Shown: one piece after another, positions 11,614-22,624 of the stretch
Layout of the letters: the number at the start of each line of letters is the position of its first letter
How positions within the stretch are numbered: the stretch's first letter is position 1
NCBI GenBank assembly: GCA_030762895.1
Contig: CM061066.1
Span: 120,126,715-120,190,714 of the forward strand
Direction of reading: 5' to 3'
Source of the DNA: Sophora flavescens
Lineage: Eukaryota > Streptophyta > Magnoliopsida > Fabales > Fabaceae
Length of the DNA stretch: 64,000 nt
Made by a program: the position numbers and the translations under genes
The notes under the pieces: model-generated
Seen by the model: the letters and a program-made list of their open reading frames with translations, nothing else
What the model was told of the DNA's origin: nothing
The model's database searches: none

Positions 11614-11771
11614 ACAAAGCGCGACATCGGCAAATATTGGAGGGAATTAATACTTGTGGTGTTCCCAAGTGTGAAAAATTGAATGAGGAATGGATCCAAT
11701 AAGTGACATTTGGGGTTTTCCATTTTTAGATTATTTTCTAATGTATATAAATAATATAGATATATATATAT
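11614..11771. repeat. Right arm of the inverted repeat, proximal part
   Basis: Reverse complement of 10765-10893 with scattered mismatches, for example GTGGTGTTCCCAAGTGTGAA against TTTCACACCCGGGAACACCA. It ends in a TA-rich tract where the Copia-like element inserted. Confidence 0.8.
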
Positions 11772-12570
11772 TGTTGGATTGAATCGGGGTCCTGAAACCT
11801 TCATTGAGGTAATGCACCATGAAAGCAAACATACAAGAACATCAAATATGCAAATCAACCAATAACAAGAACAATCGAAATAAAGAAGACATAAAACGGT
11901 AAAAGAAAAGATGAACATCGGGATTTTAGTGGTTCGGCCATTGTGGCCTACGTCCACGGGAGAGACCACAACAAGTCTCTATCTCCACCTCTACTATCTT
12001 GAGCAATGAGTATGGATCTTGGTTACAATAGAAAACTTCTCGTGTTCTTGCCCCTTTTCATCCTCTTGACGAATCATGGCAAATCCCAAACTTATCTCTC
12101 TATTCTCTCAACCCTTGATCCCTAACTCACAATCACTCTATGATTTTCTCTCAAGATACAAAATGCCTCACACCCAATCCCTCTCTTCTTTTTCACACTC
12201 TACATTGTGTCACTCATGTGATGATGCTTGTGCACTCATCCTATACATGATATATATTTATAGACTTATGTGAGTCATCCATATGAAGTAACCAACCCTT
12301 GTGAAGCTTATCCAAGTTAGTTATGGCACCAACTAACTAACCAACTTCTCAACAGATTGCAAACAATCGCTCCATAATCGATTATCCGGTTGACCATGAT
12401 CGATTATGCTATCTCTGTCTCAGACGCCTTTTCTAATACAAGCCATAATCGATTATCCTAATCGATTACTATGTTTCTGTCAAACATATAATCGATTACA
12501 CCATTACCATAATCGATTATTCCTCTACAACTTCAACTTCATATTGCTGATTTTGAGACATATCTCAACA
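11772..12570 (-). repeat. LTR (3' LTR on the minus strand)
   Basis: Starts TGTTGGATTGAATCGGGGTC and ends CATATCTCAACA. It is highly similar to 14257-15052, differing at scattered bases. It contains a cluster of ATAATCGATTAT-type palindromes (12370-12525). Two short plus-strand frames here are shadows found in both LTRs. Confidence 0.85.
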
Positions 12571-13002
12571 ATCTCCACCTTGACTCTAAATCAGGGAATA
12601 TGAGTTCAAGACAATCACCAATGTTGTGCTCTCCCACTTCTTCTCCAGAGAATCCAATCATTTCTTTGAGTCACCGAGCTCCGTAGTGTGCCTTTCTTCC
12701 ACACTATCAACATAATCCAAACTTGCTTCCATGTTGTTCCAGCAGCTCCACCTCAAAATAAAACCTTTCTCTGTCAACCTTCAACCCGAGTTCCTTTGCT
12801 TTTCTGCCTTCAAGAATTTATGAACCTTTAGGTATTTGCCAATGCGATCATATGTCACATCCACTGCTTTAGCCTGGTGGTTGCCACCGCTGCTACCAAG
12901 GCCTTTCTTCCTTCACGTCCACGATTCGAATCTTGTTGTTGCAACTTCTACCATTTTTAAAACATTAATCGATTATTTTATAAAACTAAAAGAATCGGAA
13001 TG

Positions 13003-13076
13003 CAAACCCTTAGACTCAAACCGGTGACCTCGGCGTCTCCACCTTCAGCGTCTTACCACTTGGCCACAGCAACCAT
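13003..13076 (-). repeat. tRNA-derived SINE-like block (copy 1)
   Basis: First unit of the tandem duplication, with TGGCCAAGTGGT (13055-13066) and a B-box-like GGTTTGAGTCT (13012-13022). The B box carries one change (TTCG to TTTG) relative to copy 2. Confidence 0.45.
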
Positions 13077-13329
13077 TATGCAAATAACCCACTGTTAAAT
13101 CTATTTGACTTAACCTGAAATTCTTCCTCCAAGAAACAGAACCTGCTTCATTTTCTACCTTCGGCAGAAACGAAACCAGAAACTCAGAACAGAACTTTCA
13201 CTTCCTATCACAGACACAAACCCGTTTCCTTCCAAGAAAGTCAGAAACCTCCGTATAACCATGAGTAAGCTTCCACCCTCCGTATAACCATTAATCGATT
13301 ATTTTATAAAACTAAAACAATTGGAATTC

Positions 13330-13402
13330 AAACCCTTAGACTCGAACCGGTAACCTCGACGTCTCCACCTTCAACGCCTTACCACTTGGCCACATCAACC
13401 AT
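13330..13402 (-). repeat. tRNA-derived SINE-like block (copy 2)
   Basis: On the minus strand there is TGGCCAAGTGGT (13381-13392) and, about 32 bp further, GGTTCGAGTCT (13338-13348). These match the pol III A box and B box of tRNA genes in sequence and spacing. No acceptor-stem pairing or anticodon arm is evident, so it is not a functional tRNA gene. A SINE head is the best reading. Confidence 0.5.
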
Positions 13403-14256
13403 TATGCAAATAACCCACTGTTAAATCTATTTGACTTAACCCAAAAATCTTCCTCCAAGAATTAAACAAAGCCTGCTTCATCTTCTACCTTCCGCAGAAA
13501 CGAAACCAGAAACTCAAAATGGAACTTTCAGTTCCCATCACAGACACAAACCCGTTTTCTTCCAAGAAAGTCAGAAACCTCCCCATAACCATGAGTAAGC
13601 TTCCACCCTCAGCCTCGTGAGACCCGCCGCCGTTCAGATCCAAGTTAATCCGACAACCGGAAAAGGTACCTCACCACGGCTGCCCCACCGCTCTGCGTTG
13701 TTCTGGATCCGAACCACCATCATACCGACTTCTGATGCACATCCGCAGATCCTTCTCACCGCCGTGAATCCTAGCTCCACTTTGCGTGCCATCTATTATT
13801 GTACATCCATGGATCTAACACCATGCCTCCAAGAAAACGACCTCCACACACTCTGGTTCAATTCTGCGATTGCCATTTCTTCTCCTTTTCCTTACTTCCG
13901 CTTGCCTTGTGCTTCATCTTTCCTTGCCACCGAATCTTGTACAAAGATCTGTTACCACAAAGAAAGCATACACAGTACCCAAACAAAGGAAGACAATAAC
14001 AAATAAAGAAGAATGGAACTAAATCTGAAAATAGGAATTGAATACACCTTTACAGAAGCTTCAATCTCCTTCTTTCAGTTTCCCTTTATTTTCTTCTACA
14101 ATCGATTTCTGTTCTTCGCCTCATAATCGATTATGACCTTCCTGGTTCTTGATTTGCATCTCATAATCGATTATCTAATCGATTATGCCCACCCTGTTCT
14201 TGATTCCTCTGCTTCTCACAGTCATTGTTTTGTGCATCCCCAAAGATGACGCCACT

Positions 14257-15052
14257 TGTTGGGTTGAATCGGGGTCACGAAACCTCTATAGAGGTAATGC
14301 ATCATGAAAGCAAATATACAAGAACATCAAATATGCAAATCAGCCATGAACAAGAACTAATCGAAACTAAAGAAGATAAAATGGTGAAAGAAAATATGAA
14401 CACCGGGATTTTAGTGGTTCGGCCATTGTGGCCTACGTCCATGGGAGATAGCACAACAAGTCTCCATCTCCACCTTTACTATCTTGAGCAATGAGTATGG
14501 ATCTTGGTTACAATAAAATACTCCTTGTGTTCGCCCCTTTTCATCCTCTTGATGAACCATGGCAAAAACCAAGCTTATCTCTCTATTCTCTCAACCCTTG
14601 ATCCCCAACTCACAATCACTCTATGATTTTCTTTCAAGATACAAAATGCCTCACACCCACTCCCTCTCTTCTTTTTCACACTGTACATTGTGTCACTCAT
14701 GTGATGATGCTTATGCACTCATCATATACATGATATCTATTATAGACTTATGTGAGTCATCCATATGAAGTAACCAACCCTTGTGAAGCTTATCCAAGTT
14801 AGTTATGACACCAACTAACTAACCAACTTCTCAACAGATTGCAAACACTCGCTCCATAATCAATTATCCGGTTGACCATAATCGATTATGCTATCTCTGG
14901 CTCAGATGCCTTTTCTGATACAAGCCATAATCGATTATCCTAATCGATTACTATGTTTCTGTCAAACTTATAATCGATTACACCATTACCATAATGGATT
15001 ATTCCTCTACAACTTCAACTTCATATTGCTGATTTTGAGGCATATCTCAACA
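14257..15052 (-). repeat. LTR (5' LTR on the minus strand)
   Basis: Second long terminal repeat, TGTTGGGTTGAATCGG...CATATCTCAACA. Like its partner it carries several TAATCGATTA palindromes (14850-14985). The sequence just left of it on the minus strand (AAGTGGCGTCATC) is where a primer-binding site would be, but the tRNA was not identified. Confidence 0.85.
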
Positions 15053-15814
15053 CATATATATACATACATATACACTACAACAGAAAAGGCTTTAGATAGC
15101 ATTTCCGGATGCCTTTTAATAGCGTTTGTAAGCGCTATCTATGCCACCGCTATTAAAAGTCGTTAGCAAAGATAGCATTTAAGAAGTGCTATTAAAATAT
15201 GACCTTAGATAGCGTTTTCGAGAACAAACGTTACCTAAAGGCAGATTTTAGATAGCGTTTGTTTCGGTAAACGCTATCTAAAGGCAGACTTTAGATAGCG
15301 TTTGTTTTAACAAATGCTATCTAAAGTCTGCCTTTAGATAGAATTTGTTATAACAAACGCTATCTAAAGGCATGCCATTAGATAGCATTTTCTAAGCAAA
15401 CGCTATCAATTCCCTTTTTTTTTTTAGTTTACCTATTTTCTAAGCAATCCCATAACGTTTAAGAGGATTTTTATCAAAATGATATCCTCCTAATTGTATT
15501 TAAAAACCAATCTATCAACCAATGGATAAGTATGCTTTGAATATAAATATTTTGTCATATCATATTAGAATATAGAACAAATACAACTGAGAACATATAC
15601 CCAGTAGTAGGCCAGTTTCTAAATTTCTAATTGCTCAAAGCATGAAAGTAAAATCACACAGAAAATGACATCATTGATCATTGGATATAGTTGTGCAGAG
15701 TCAGGCGGGAGAACTTGGAAATTGTTTTTCATGTGAACTTGCAAAACAATAGCTCAAATTGAAGAAGAAAAAAAAACCTACAGGAACAATAAACTTCAAG
15801 ATGTAAGGTTAACA

Positions 15815-17776
15815 TTCAATACCTCAAAATAGTAATTGAGATGATCAACTCCCCCATAATCATCGAAATTTTTGGGGTCCATTTTGAAGTACTGTCAATC
15901 AGGAGGGGGAAAAATGCTAATCAAAAGAAGCAGAAATCATGCAATTTTATTTCAATAATGAATGAAACATTAAAATTAGCAGGCTGCTAATCAATAACTA
16001 TACCTGCAAGACACTTTGAGTGGCACAATCTTTGTCCAGTGGCTTCATACAGATGTCTTGGAGAGATACCATCATGCCAGAATAATTAGCACGAATTGCA
16101 TCAACCTAATAGCAACGCCTTCAATCCAACATAATCATGAAAATATTTCAGTATTACTACTAGATGGAACACTTACCTTTTTTTGTATTTCAAAGAGAAA
16201 CTTAATGTTGTCCTCTGACACAATTCTTGGTGATGTACTGTTCACATGATCTGAAAAAGCATGCAAGGAAGCTAAACGCCAAAGAAATATGCATCATTTT
16301 TCACATAAGAGATGTCCTATAAACATATAGCTTTCCATATGCAGAGCATATGCAACACATTACACTTGCTATTTCGGTGACATGCTTTACTGTCCAAAAA
16401 TCTGAAAAGGTTATAATTCACCACTGCAATATGAAATGATATGTACAGACATGAGAAAGAGGAAAAATACATGGTTAAATATTTAAAAATACATTTAACC
16501 TTTAAAATTTTGAGCACCAGCACCAGTAAATTGTAGAGCTCGAGAATTCATGGTACCAAACTTTACTTCCTTGCAGGACTCATATAACCCTTCACCAAAA
16601 GCATCAATTACAAAATAATCGATCCCACCCACTGTCAAATTACCACCAACCTGAAATTTGTAATGATTGGAGCCTATCAGCAATAATTGCATTCTAAAAG
16701 TATTGCAGACCGATAACAATAATAAAAGAGCAAGAACACAAAAGAGGTGCCTAAGTTGTTCAAATTTGTTAATATTGAACCAAAGAAGAAGAATCATCTC
16801 ATACTCATAGTCACAGGATTCCTATGATCAAATTTATTTTAGTTAAAAGAAGAAATATTATAATAAAAGGTGAAGGAAAAAAACAGCTTAAACATATTTC
16901 AGATGAATATCTTGCAGTTTTAATGAATGATACATGACAAACAGCATGTAAAAAATTAAAACAGTAAAGTGCAAGACAATTACCTACAAAATGAAAGGAA
17001 TGTGCCGGATCTTACCTTGTCAACAGAAGTCACATTGATAAATAAACTATGATTTGGAGAACATGTAAGCTCACAGAATTACAAGAACTACATTGTCAAC
17101 AGTTTCTTAAGCATGCTGGACAACCTACAAGAAAAGGAATCGCCTGCCAGAATGTACAATATATGAAAAGCATATGCATCAGATTTTCAAAAAGCTAGTA
17201 ATATTGAGTGAAGAGCAAGGTGAACTAGCAAAGATGTGGAGGCATAAAATCTTTTGAAAAGAAATAAATAAAGAGAAAAGGAAGTTGCGGGATCAATTCA
17301 AATTTAACACTCACCATGAATGAATATGCATCAATAATAGCTTACCTGTTGGACTTGCGTCTTTAATGTGTCAAACTGAGCTTCTGTACAACAAACATTC
17401 CCAGTAATTGTTGGACACAAACTTTGGATCTTTGATGAAAGCAAATCATCATTTGGGAAAAACAAAAGTTCACAAGATGGTGACAACCTTGAAAGCTTTC
17501 AAAGCTCAAGCTAGAAGATGTGATATACCTATTATGCTTGTAAAAATAAATAAATAAAAGTTCATAATCTCATATTATGTCATAGAACAGAAAATCCGAA
17601 TGGAAAAAAATAAAAACGAAGAATCTATTTAGTAGGTTAGTAGCTCCTGAAAATGATAAATGCCCCTCAAATATACCTTCACAGCCGGGGAACCATACGG
17701 ACAATTCACTATTTTACCATCACTGCGCTTTCCACAAATGTCATACATTGCACAATAATTCTCAGAATGCCTTTCC
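15815..17776 (-). pseudogene. Captured NPC1 (Niemann-Pick C1-like) exons
   Basis: Seven exon-like blocks in order on the minus strand match the N-terminal part of plant NPC1, a lysosomal/vacuolar sterol transporter. They are 17677-17776 (YCAMYDICGKRSDGKIVNCP), about 17346-17455 (SLCPTITGNVCCTEAQFDTL), 17040-17145 (IPFLVGCPACLRN then FCELTCSPN), about 16500-16655 (TVGGIDYFVIDAFGEGLYES), 16170-16252 (SPRIVSEDNIKFLFEIQ), 16003-16110 (DICMKPLDKDCATQSVLQ) and 15820-15895 (YFKMDPKNFDDYGGVDHLNY). Introns are retained, so capture was from DNA. The third block has indels and a stop, and one conserved Cys appears changed (NYYF). No transmembrane or C-terminal part is present. It cannot make NPC1. Confidence 0.9.
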
Positions 17777-17779
17777 CTG

Positions 17780-19456
17780 TATAAAAGAAAATAGAACTGA
17801 AAATTATAGACATTCAACTACTGTCCTGCATGTAGTACTAATGTAAAGAAAATTTTCCGAGCACTGTAGAAATACAAAAACAAAATTGCAGAATTGGAGA
17901 ACATATAATAATGACTTTAGTACCCCGGTGTTGTGGCATTGGATGTCAAAAGAAGCCTTGTAGACAAATTGTCTGCTCTTACTAAGGATAAAATTAGACA
18001 AGCCTGCAAAATATGAATCATATAAGTATCAATCTAAGCAAACAAGTATCAATTGTCTGCTCTTACTAAGCATTGTTATAGAGACATGTCTGTCATTAGT
18101 TTATTGAGTATTAACTTTCACAGATACACAGATGATTAATAAAAAATTATGAATTCATGACACATCCATAATGGAACTCCAATGGTACTGATACCCACTT
18201 TATCCCCTGAAATATATAAACAAATAAACCAATGACCACTAAAATAAAATAATGTTAAAAAAATGAGTATTTAATTTATGTAAGGCATAACATGTCATGC
18301 TCACATTGATTATTCATCAGAGAAATTTGTTCAGTCAAGCAATCAAGTAAAAACAAAATTTTAGTGAGATATTTTGGTTAATTACTTATTATAGCAACCA
18401 CAAACTCACCAGAAGCCAAGAATATTCATAATAACTCCAAGTCAGTTTTTCACACATTGACTTTTGGAGTCCCGAGTTTCATAACATAATCATGATCCAA
18501 TCCTCATTTGGTTGTAATGTCAAACCATCAGTTTTGTCAAAAAGAAAAAAATATTTACTCTTGGTACAATGCCAAGAGATTTCTCCTTTGGTAATCCAAT
18601 ATATTGTAGCAAATGTTAGTTGGTATGATTATTTGGATCCAGAGAAAATAAAAGTCATTCAATTCTACTTCTTACCTCTTAGTCCCATCAAATAATCTTA
18701 CAATATTATTATGAATAATGCTAAGTATTGGGTTAAAAATAATTAAAAAGCTAAAAATAATTAGAAAACAAAAATGTGAGCCCATTAAGAACTTTCATCA
18801 AACATGCAGTGTGCTAGGAAGAAAGAAAAAACCTTGCAACCCACTTCAGCTTCAATAATATGTGATTTATCATTATTCTGCAATAAGGTAGTATAGCTCA
18901 TATCCAGAGGTTGATTTTGCATTCTACTTTAACTCACAATTTGTTTTAACCCTCATAAGCATGCCTTATGAATCAGTGAGATAAAAAATTCGGTAGATAA
19001 AGAACTATAAAAATAGTTACATGGGTGAAATGCCTTGGTATTTACAGGGTAGACAATTTTCCTTCCAGATTCAGATTTTGTGTGACACTTAAAAGCATAT
19101 CTGCACATAGTTTAGAAGTTATCGGCGTAAGATTGATGAGCAAAATATTCATTTCATAGTAATCTTTATATATAAGAAAAAGAAGAACAGTGTTAAACGA
19201 AAACATACATGAAAGCAAACACACTATTGGCGGAAGAACTGAGAGAGAAAAGATAAAAAGTCTCAGAAGGGGAATATGAATGGAGAGAAAAAACATAAGA
19301 AAAGAAACCCATAGATTAATTCTTCTAATCCATGCACCTTCAGGCTGCTAGCGGTGACGGTCGACAGGAGAAGGAGGTGCTGAGGAGGGCTTCTGAGATG
19401 GTAACAAAGAGAGCGCCCCTCACTATAGCTCATGTTGATGTCTCTGTTGGAAAAGT
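17780..19456. other. CACTA cargo without recognisable coding
   Basis: AT-rich sequence between the most 5' recognised NPC1 exon and the inner CACTA element. A minus-strand frame at 19042-19296 starts with a hydrophobic stretch (MFFLSIHIPLLRLFIFSLSV) and could be the captured signal-peptide exon of NPC1, but this cannot be confirmed. The rest looks like intron or filler. Confidence 0.4.
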
Positions 19457-19479
19457 CACTACTACAGAAAAGGGCTTCA

Positions 19480-19915
19480 GTAGCGCTTTTTTTTTGCCTT
19501 TAGTAGCGCTTCAAAGCGCTATCTATTCACCCGCTACTGAAGGTGGGAGAGATTCAATAGCGCTTAAAAAAGCGCTACTGAAAGTAGGAATAGGTAGCGC
19601 TTCCTTGAGAAAGCGCTGTCTAAAGTTGGTAATAAACAATCTATTACATACTTTAGACAGCGCTTTCTCAAGTAAGCGCTGTCCTAAGTTTGCAATAGAT
19701 AGCGCTTTCTCAAGGAAGCGCTATCTATTTGTCACTTTAAGCAGCGTTTTTTCAAGAAAACGCTACTGAAAGTAGGAATAGGTAGCGCTTCCTTGAGAAA
19801 GCGCTGTCTAAAGTTCGTAATAAGACAATTTATTACATACTTTAGACAGCGCTTTCTCAAGGAAGTGATGTCTAAAGTTTGCAATAGATAGCGCTTTCTC
19901 AAGGAAGCGATACCT
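19480..19915. repeat. Subterminal inverted repeats of the inner CACTA
   Basis: Around ten alternating copies of AAGCGCT and AGCGCTT motifs, partly as hairpins (for example GATAGCGCTTTCTC with its complement). They produce the spurious plus-strand frame 19332-19769. In CACTA elements such repeats bind the element-encoded DNA-binding protein. Confidence 0.85.
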
Positions 19916-20061
19916 ATTCCCCATTTTTTTTAATTATTTACATTATTTTTCTATATTTCTCACATGCACTCAGCAAAACTAAGACATTAAACAGTTTATC
20001 CATCCCATTGCACTTAACAAAACTCAACAAACCATACATTTACATACAAAAGCTTGAATAC

Positions 20062-20165
20062 AATATTTTTTTTTTGGATAAGCTAAAAGTATATTGATTA
20101 AAGGGTACAAGGGGTACCCCAACCTGTATACAATAATAACCCAACAACATAAGGAAGAACCACTG
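20062..20165 (-). repeat. LINE 3' tail fragment
   Basis: T-rich start followed by GATAAGCTAAAAGTATATTG and AAAGGGTACAAGGGGTACCC, the reverse complement of a plant LINE 3' end with its A tail. A similar tail is at 38168-38245. It abuts the truncated end of the methyltransferase exon, so the last residues of that frame are LINE-derived. Confidence 0.55.
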
Positions 20166-20204
20166 TAACTAAATTGCTACACTCCAAATTGCCCAGCATT
20201 GCCA

Positions 20205-21324
20205 CTACAGAGCTGTTATCATGACTGAAAGTACTAAAACTAGCACCATGAAGAGCTGTAATCCCTTCAGGGGCATCATTCAACCGTTCAGGCCACTTAG
20301 GCATGTATGTAAGAGCGGATTTCCTATACTTTGGATCTGGAACCACAACACAAGTACGAAGTGGAGTGTACCATGCTGAATCTGCTTCAATGCTGTCATC
20401 ACATTTTGGTGGATAGGTGTCTCTAGGCAGCTTATCATAGCAATTATTATCTTTAGACTTCTGCCATAAAGCAATGTCATCCTTTTTATTGTACAATTTG
20501 AAGCACATTGAAGTATGCAAATCCTGTAACTTCTCATAATCTGATCTTTGCTCTTCCACAGTTGTGTTCCATCCGCGCCACCTACGCTCATAGTTTACCG
20601 GTGGACCAGACAAAATCCAAAATCCTCCAGGACGAAGAATACGGTGTATTTCAAGGAGATAAATTCCACCTAAAAGCAGAAAGAGATTAGCAAAGAAGAG
20701 AAAAAAAAATGTTGGAAAACATGGTAGAGGAGAGAAATGAGAGAATACACAAACTGAGATGTTACCGAATGGTGCAAACTGTAAAGTATGTGATATAAGC
20801 CTAATACATGATAGTAAATAACTATCAACCAATCACATATCTATCTGACTAATCACCAACCAACTCAACTAATCATCAACTAACTATGGAACTAGATGCA
20901 TAGTAGTAAAAATTGCATAGAAAGATCTGACAAAACTAGATGCTTATTGAAACTTGTTATAAGCCTGATTAGAAAGAACCCTATGTCATTTACAACAAAT
21001 GTGTGAAACACTAAGCTTAAGCAGCTTCAAGCTAGTAAAGTTCATGAAAATATTGCATAAACAGGAATAAATTATGTTTAATTGCCAAAATTCATAATCC
21101 ATAGGAGAATTACCAAATTCTGTCCATGGGATAAGGCATCTGGAGCAATAAGCCATATCAAAGGAGTTTGATGGGTATGGAAGTCTCTTTGTAGAAATGA
21201 TGCCAAGCATTGCTGGGATACCACGCTCCAGAGCAAATTGAACCTGAGCTTCATGGTTATCTCTTGGGGCAAGAGAAATTGTTAGAATCCCGCGATCCAA
21301 CAAGTCACCACCCCAGCTTGCAAC
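20205..21324 (-). pseudogene. Captured PMT21-like methyltransferase exons
   Basis: Two exons of a plant PMT-family (DUF248) S-adenosylmethionine-dependent methyltransferase, Golgi proteins linked to pectin methylation. Exon 21114-21324 reads SWGGDLLDRGILTISLAP and PYPSNSFDMAYCSRCLIPW. Exon about 20205-20669 reads YLLEIHRILRPGGFWILSGP, YERRWRGWN and CYDKLPRDTYPPKCDDS. Both exon borders show splice consensus (AG/GT). The sequence is closest in memory to PMT21/ERD3. The second exon loses homology shortly after FSHDNS, where LINE-like sequence takes over. N-terminal anchor and C-terminal third are absent. Confidence 0.88.
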
Positions 21325-21482
21325 CTAAAATTAATAAATCAGTTATGCACGATAACAGGTATAAGTTACCATATCTAGAAAAGAAAAAGTGTAATGCAGC
21401 TCATTGTCTTAAATAAGTTATATTTTGTGTGGCAATGGATGCAAACAAACATGTTAATGCACTATATCCTTTGATCTCCAAA

Positions 21483-21866
21483 TTACAGTAATAATAAGTT
21501 GCACGTACATGATTGAGTTGTAAAATTTTGTTTAGCTTGACTATTTAAAGAAAATATATTTTCAAGATAGAATCTCCTCAGTAGCAGACTACCACAGCAG
21601 TGTTTGACTAAAACACTACTAGAATTGTGTGTTTGCCCATAGTTAAACATGTTGGATAACAGAAGTTTGGTAGGCAGGGGGGTCTTGAAAGAAAAACGAA
21701 CCGTGTAGCGAATCTGAGATCCGGTGATGCGAAAAACCAGATCTGAGAGCAGAGAAAAAAAAGTTTCTCTGTCGATCTTCAACGTAGAAACTTGATGATG
21801 TTGTTGTTGTATATCCTCAACTTCATCTTCCTCTTCCTCCTCAAAATCTGCAACTAAATCCAGCAA
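21483..21866 (-). pseudogene. Unidentified captured exon, acidic stretch
   Basis: A 127-codon frame beginning MLDLVADFEEEEEDEVEDIQ, followed by a Gln/His run and a mixed region. Acidic runs followed by polar text suggest an exon of a host gene. I do not recognise the family. It lies between the methyltransferase and aspartic-protease fragments and is in the same orientation as both. It may be a fourth captured gene or chance. Confidence 0.35.
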
Positions 21867-21949
21867 CAGAAAATTTCCAATCGAACGAGAACAGAAAAAC
21901 TATCTGCAAATTAGGTCAAAGAGGAACACGAAAAAAGGAAGTACCAGGA

Positions 21950-22620
21950 ACGTAGCCATAGTGGACACCATGGCTTAGAGGAGGCAGATCAAGAGCAATG
22001 AAACCACTAAGGCAAACTTCTGTAATGCCTTCTCCAGTTCTCAAAATATACAGAAAAGTACACAAACCGATTTTAAAATTAAAAAAAGCTCAAAAGTTAG
22101 CATTAATCTATAGATAATACAGGATACTTTACAGTCAATATGCTATTCAATTCAATTCAAGTATGTGCCCCATATTTTGGAATGTTATTACTATTAGTTT
22201 TTCTTTGAATAAGTCAAACCTAAAAGCCTGAGTATTCCCAAAGTTATGTAGGGATTTCCTGACCCCCAATGTTCTTTCGACACATGCAGTACCCTTTCTA
22301 GCAGTATAATCACAGCTTATCACTGACCCTCCATATGGACTTGGCAGGCTCTCACACAGCTGCCAATGATAAAAAACAAACACTCAGTACAAGTCTATAC
22401 CATATAAAATATAAAGTACAACTTGACCTTGTAGACAGGATGATTCTAAGGGCTTACTTGATTCACATAGTTGAATACTCTATCCTTATTTGCCTTTTGT
22501 CTGAGTTGATCCTGGATCCAATCCACAAGCATTTGACAAGATGAACACAAAAGAGTATCTGTAGCTTTGAACTTTCCGTGTCCCTTTTCACTCACCAATG
22601 CCAGTGCTGCACAATAGTAG
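21950..22620 (-). pseudogene. Captured aspartic protease (PSI region) exons
   Basis: Three exon-like blocks match a plant vacuolar aspartic protease of the phytepsin type. Block 22458-22610 gives LLCSSCQMLVDWIQDQL and ends YVNQ at a GT donor. Block about 22290-22359 gives LCESLPSPYGGSVISC. Both belong to the saposin-like plant-specific insert. Block about 21952-22055 gives GEGITEVCLSGFIALDLPP from the C-terminal half of the protease. The catalytic aspartates are not seen. The frames are not joinable without changes, so this is a fragment. Confidence 0.82.
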
Positions 22621-22624
22621 AATT

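Larger units (their letters stand above)
12966..13614. repeat. Tandem duplication, 2 x about 325 bp
   Basis: Unit 1 (12966-13291) and unit 2 (13292-13614) both begin TAATCGATTATTTTATAAAA and end near ATGAGTAAGCTTCCACCCTC. They differ at scattered positions, so the duplication is not recent. Each unit contains a tRNA-like block on the minus strand. Confidence 0.85.
11772..15052 (-). mobile_element. Coding-deficient Copia-like LTR element
   Basis: Two direct repeats of about 0.8 kb, each TGTTGG...CTCAACA, flank 1.7 kb without retroviral domains. The purine tract AAGGTGGAGAT lies on the minus strand just inside the left repeat, the usual Copia polypurine-tract form, so the element points left. 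Flanks are TATAT (11767-11771) and CATAT (15053-15057), a candidate target duplication with one mismatch. It would need proteins from another element to move. Confidence 0.8.

Noticed and set aside
13330..13402. tRNA gene on the minus strand
   Set aside because: A and B boxes are present but no acceptor stem, anticodon arm or 3' end could be matched.
13617..14006. 129-codon plus-strand frame as a gene
   Set aside because: It lies antisense inside the coding-deficient LTR element and shows no recognisable domain.
15815..17776. Functional NPC1 gene
   Set aside because: Only N-terminal exons are present, one with stop and indels, all within CACTA ends.
20098..20832. A 244-codon intact methyltransferase
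   Set aside because: The frame runs through an intron at its N-terminal side and LINE-derived sequence at its C-terminal side; only the middle is PMT.
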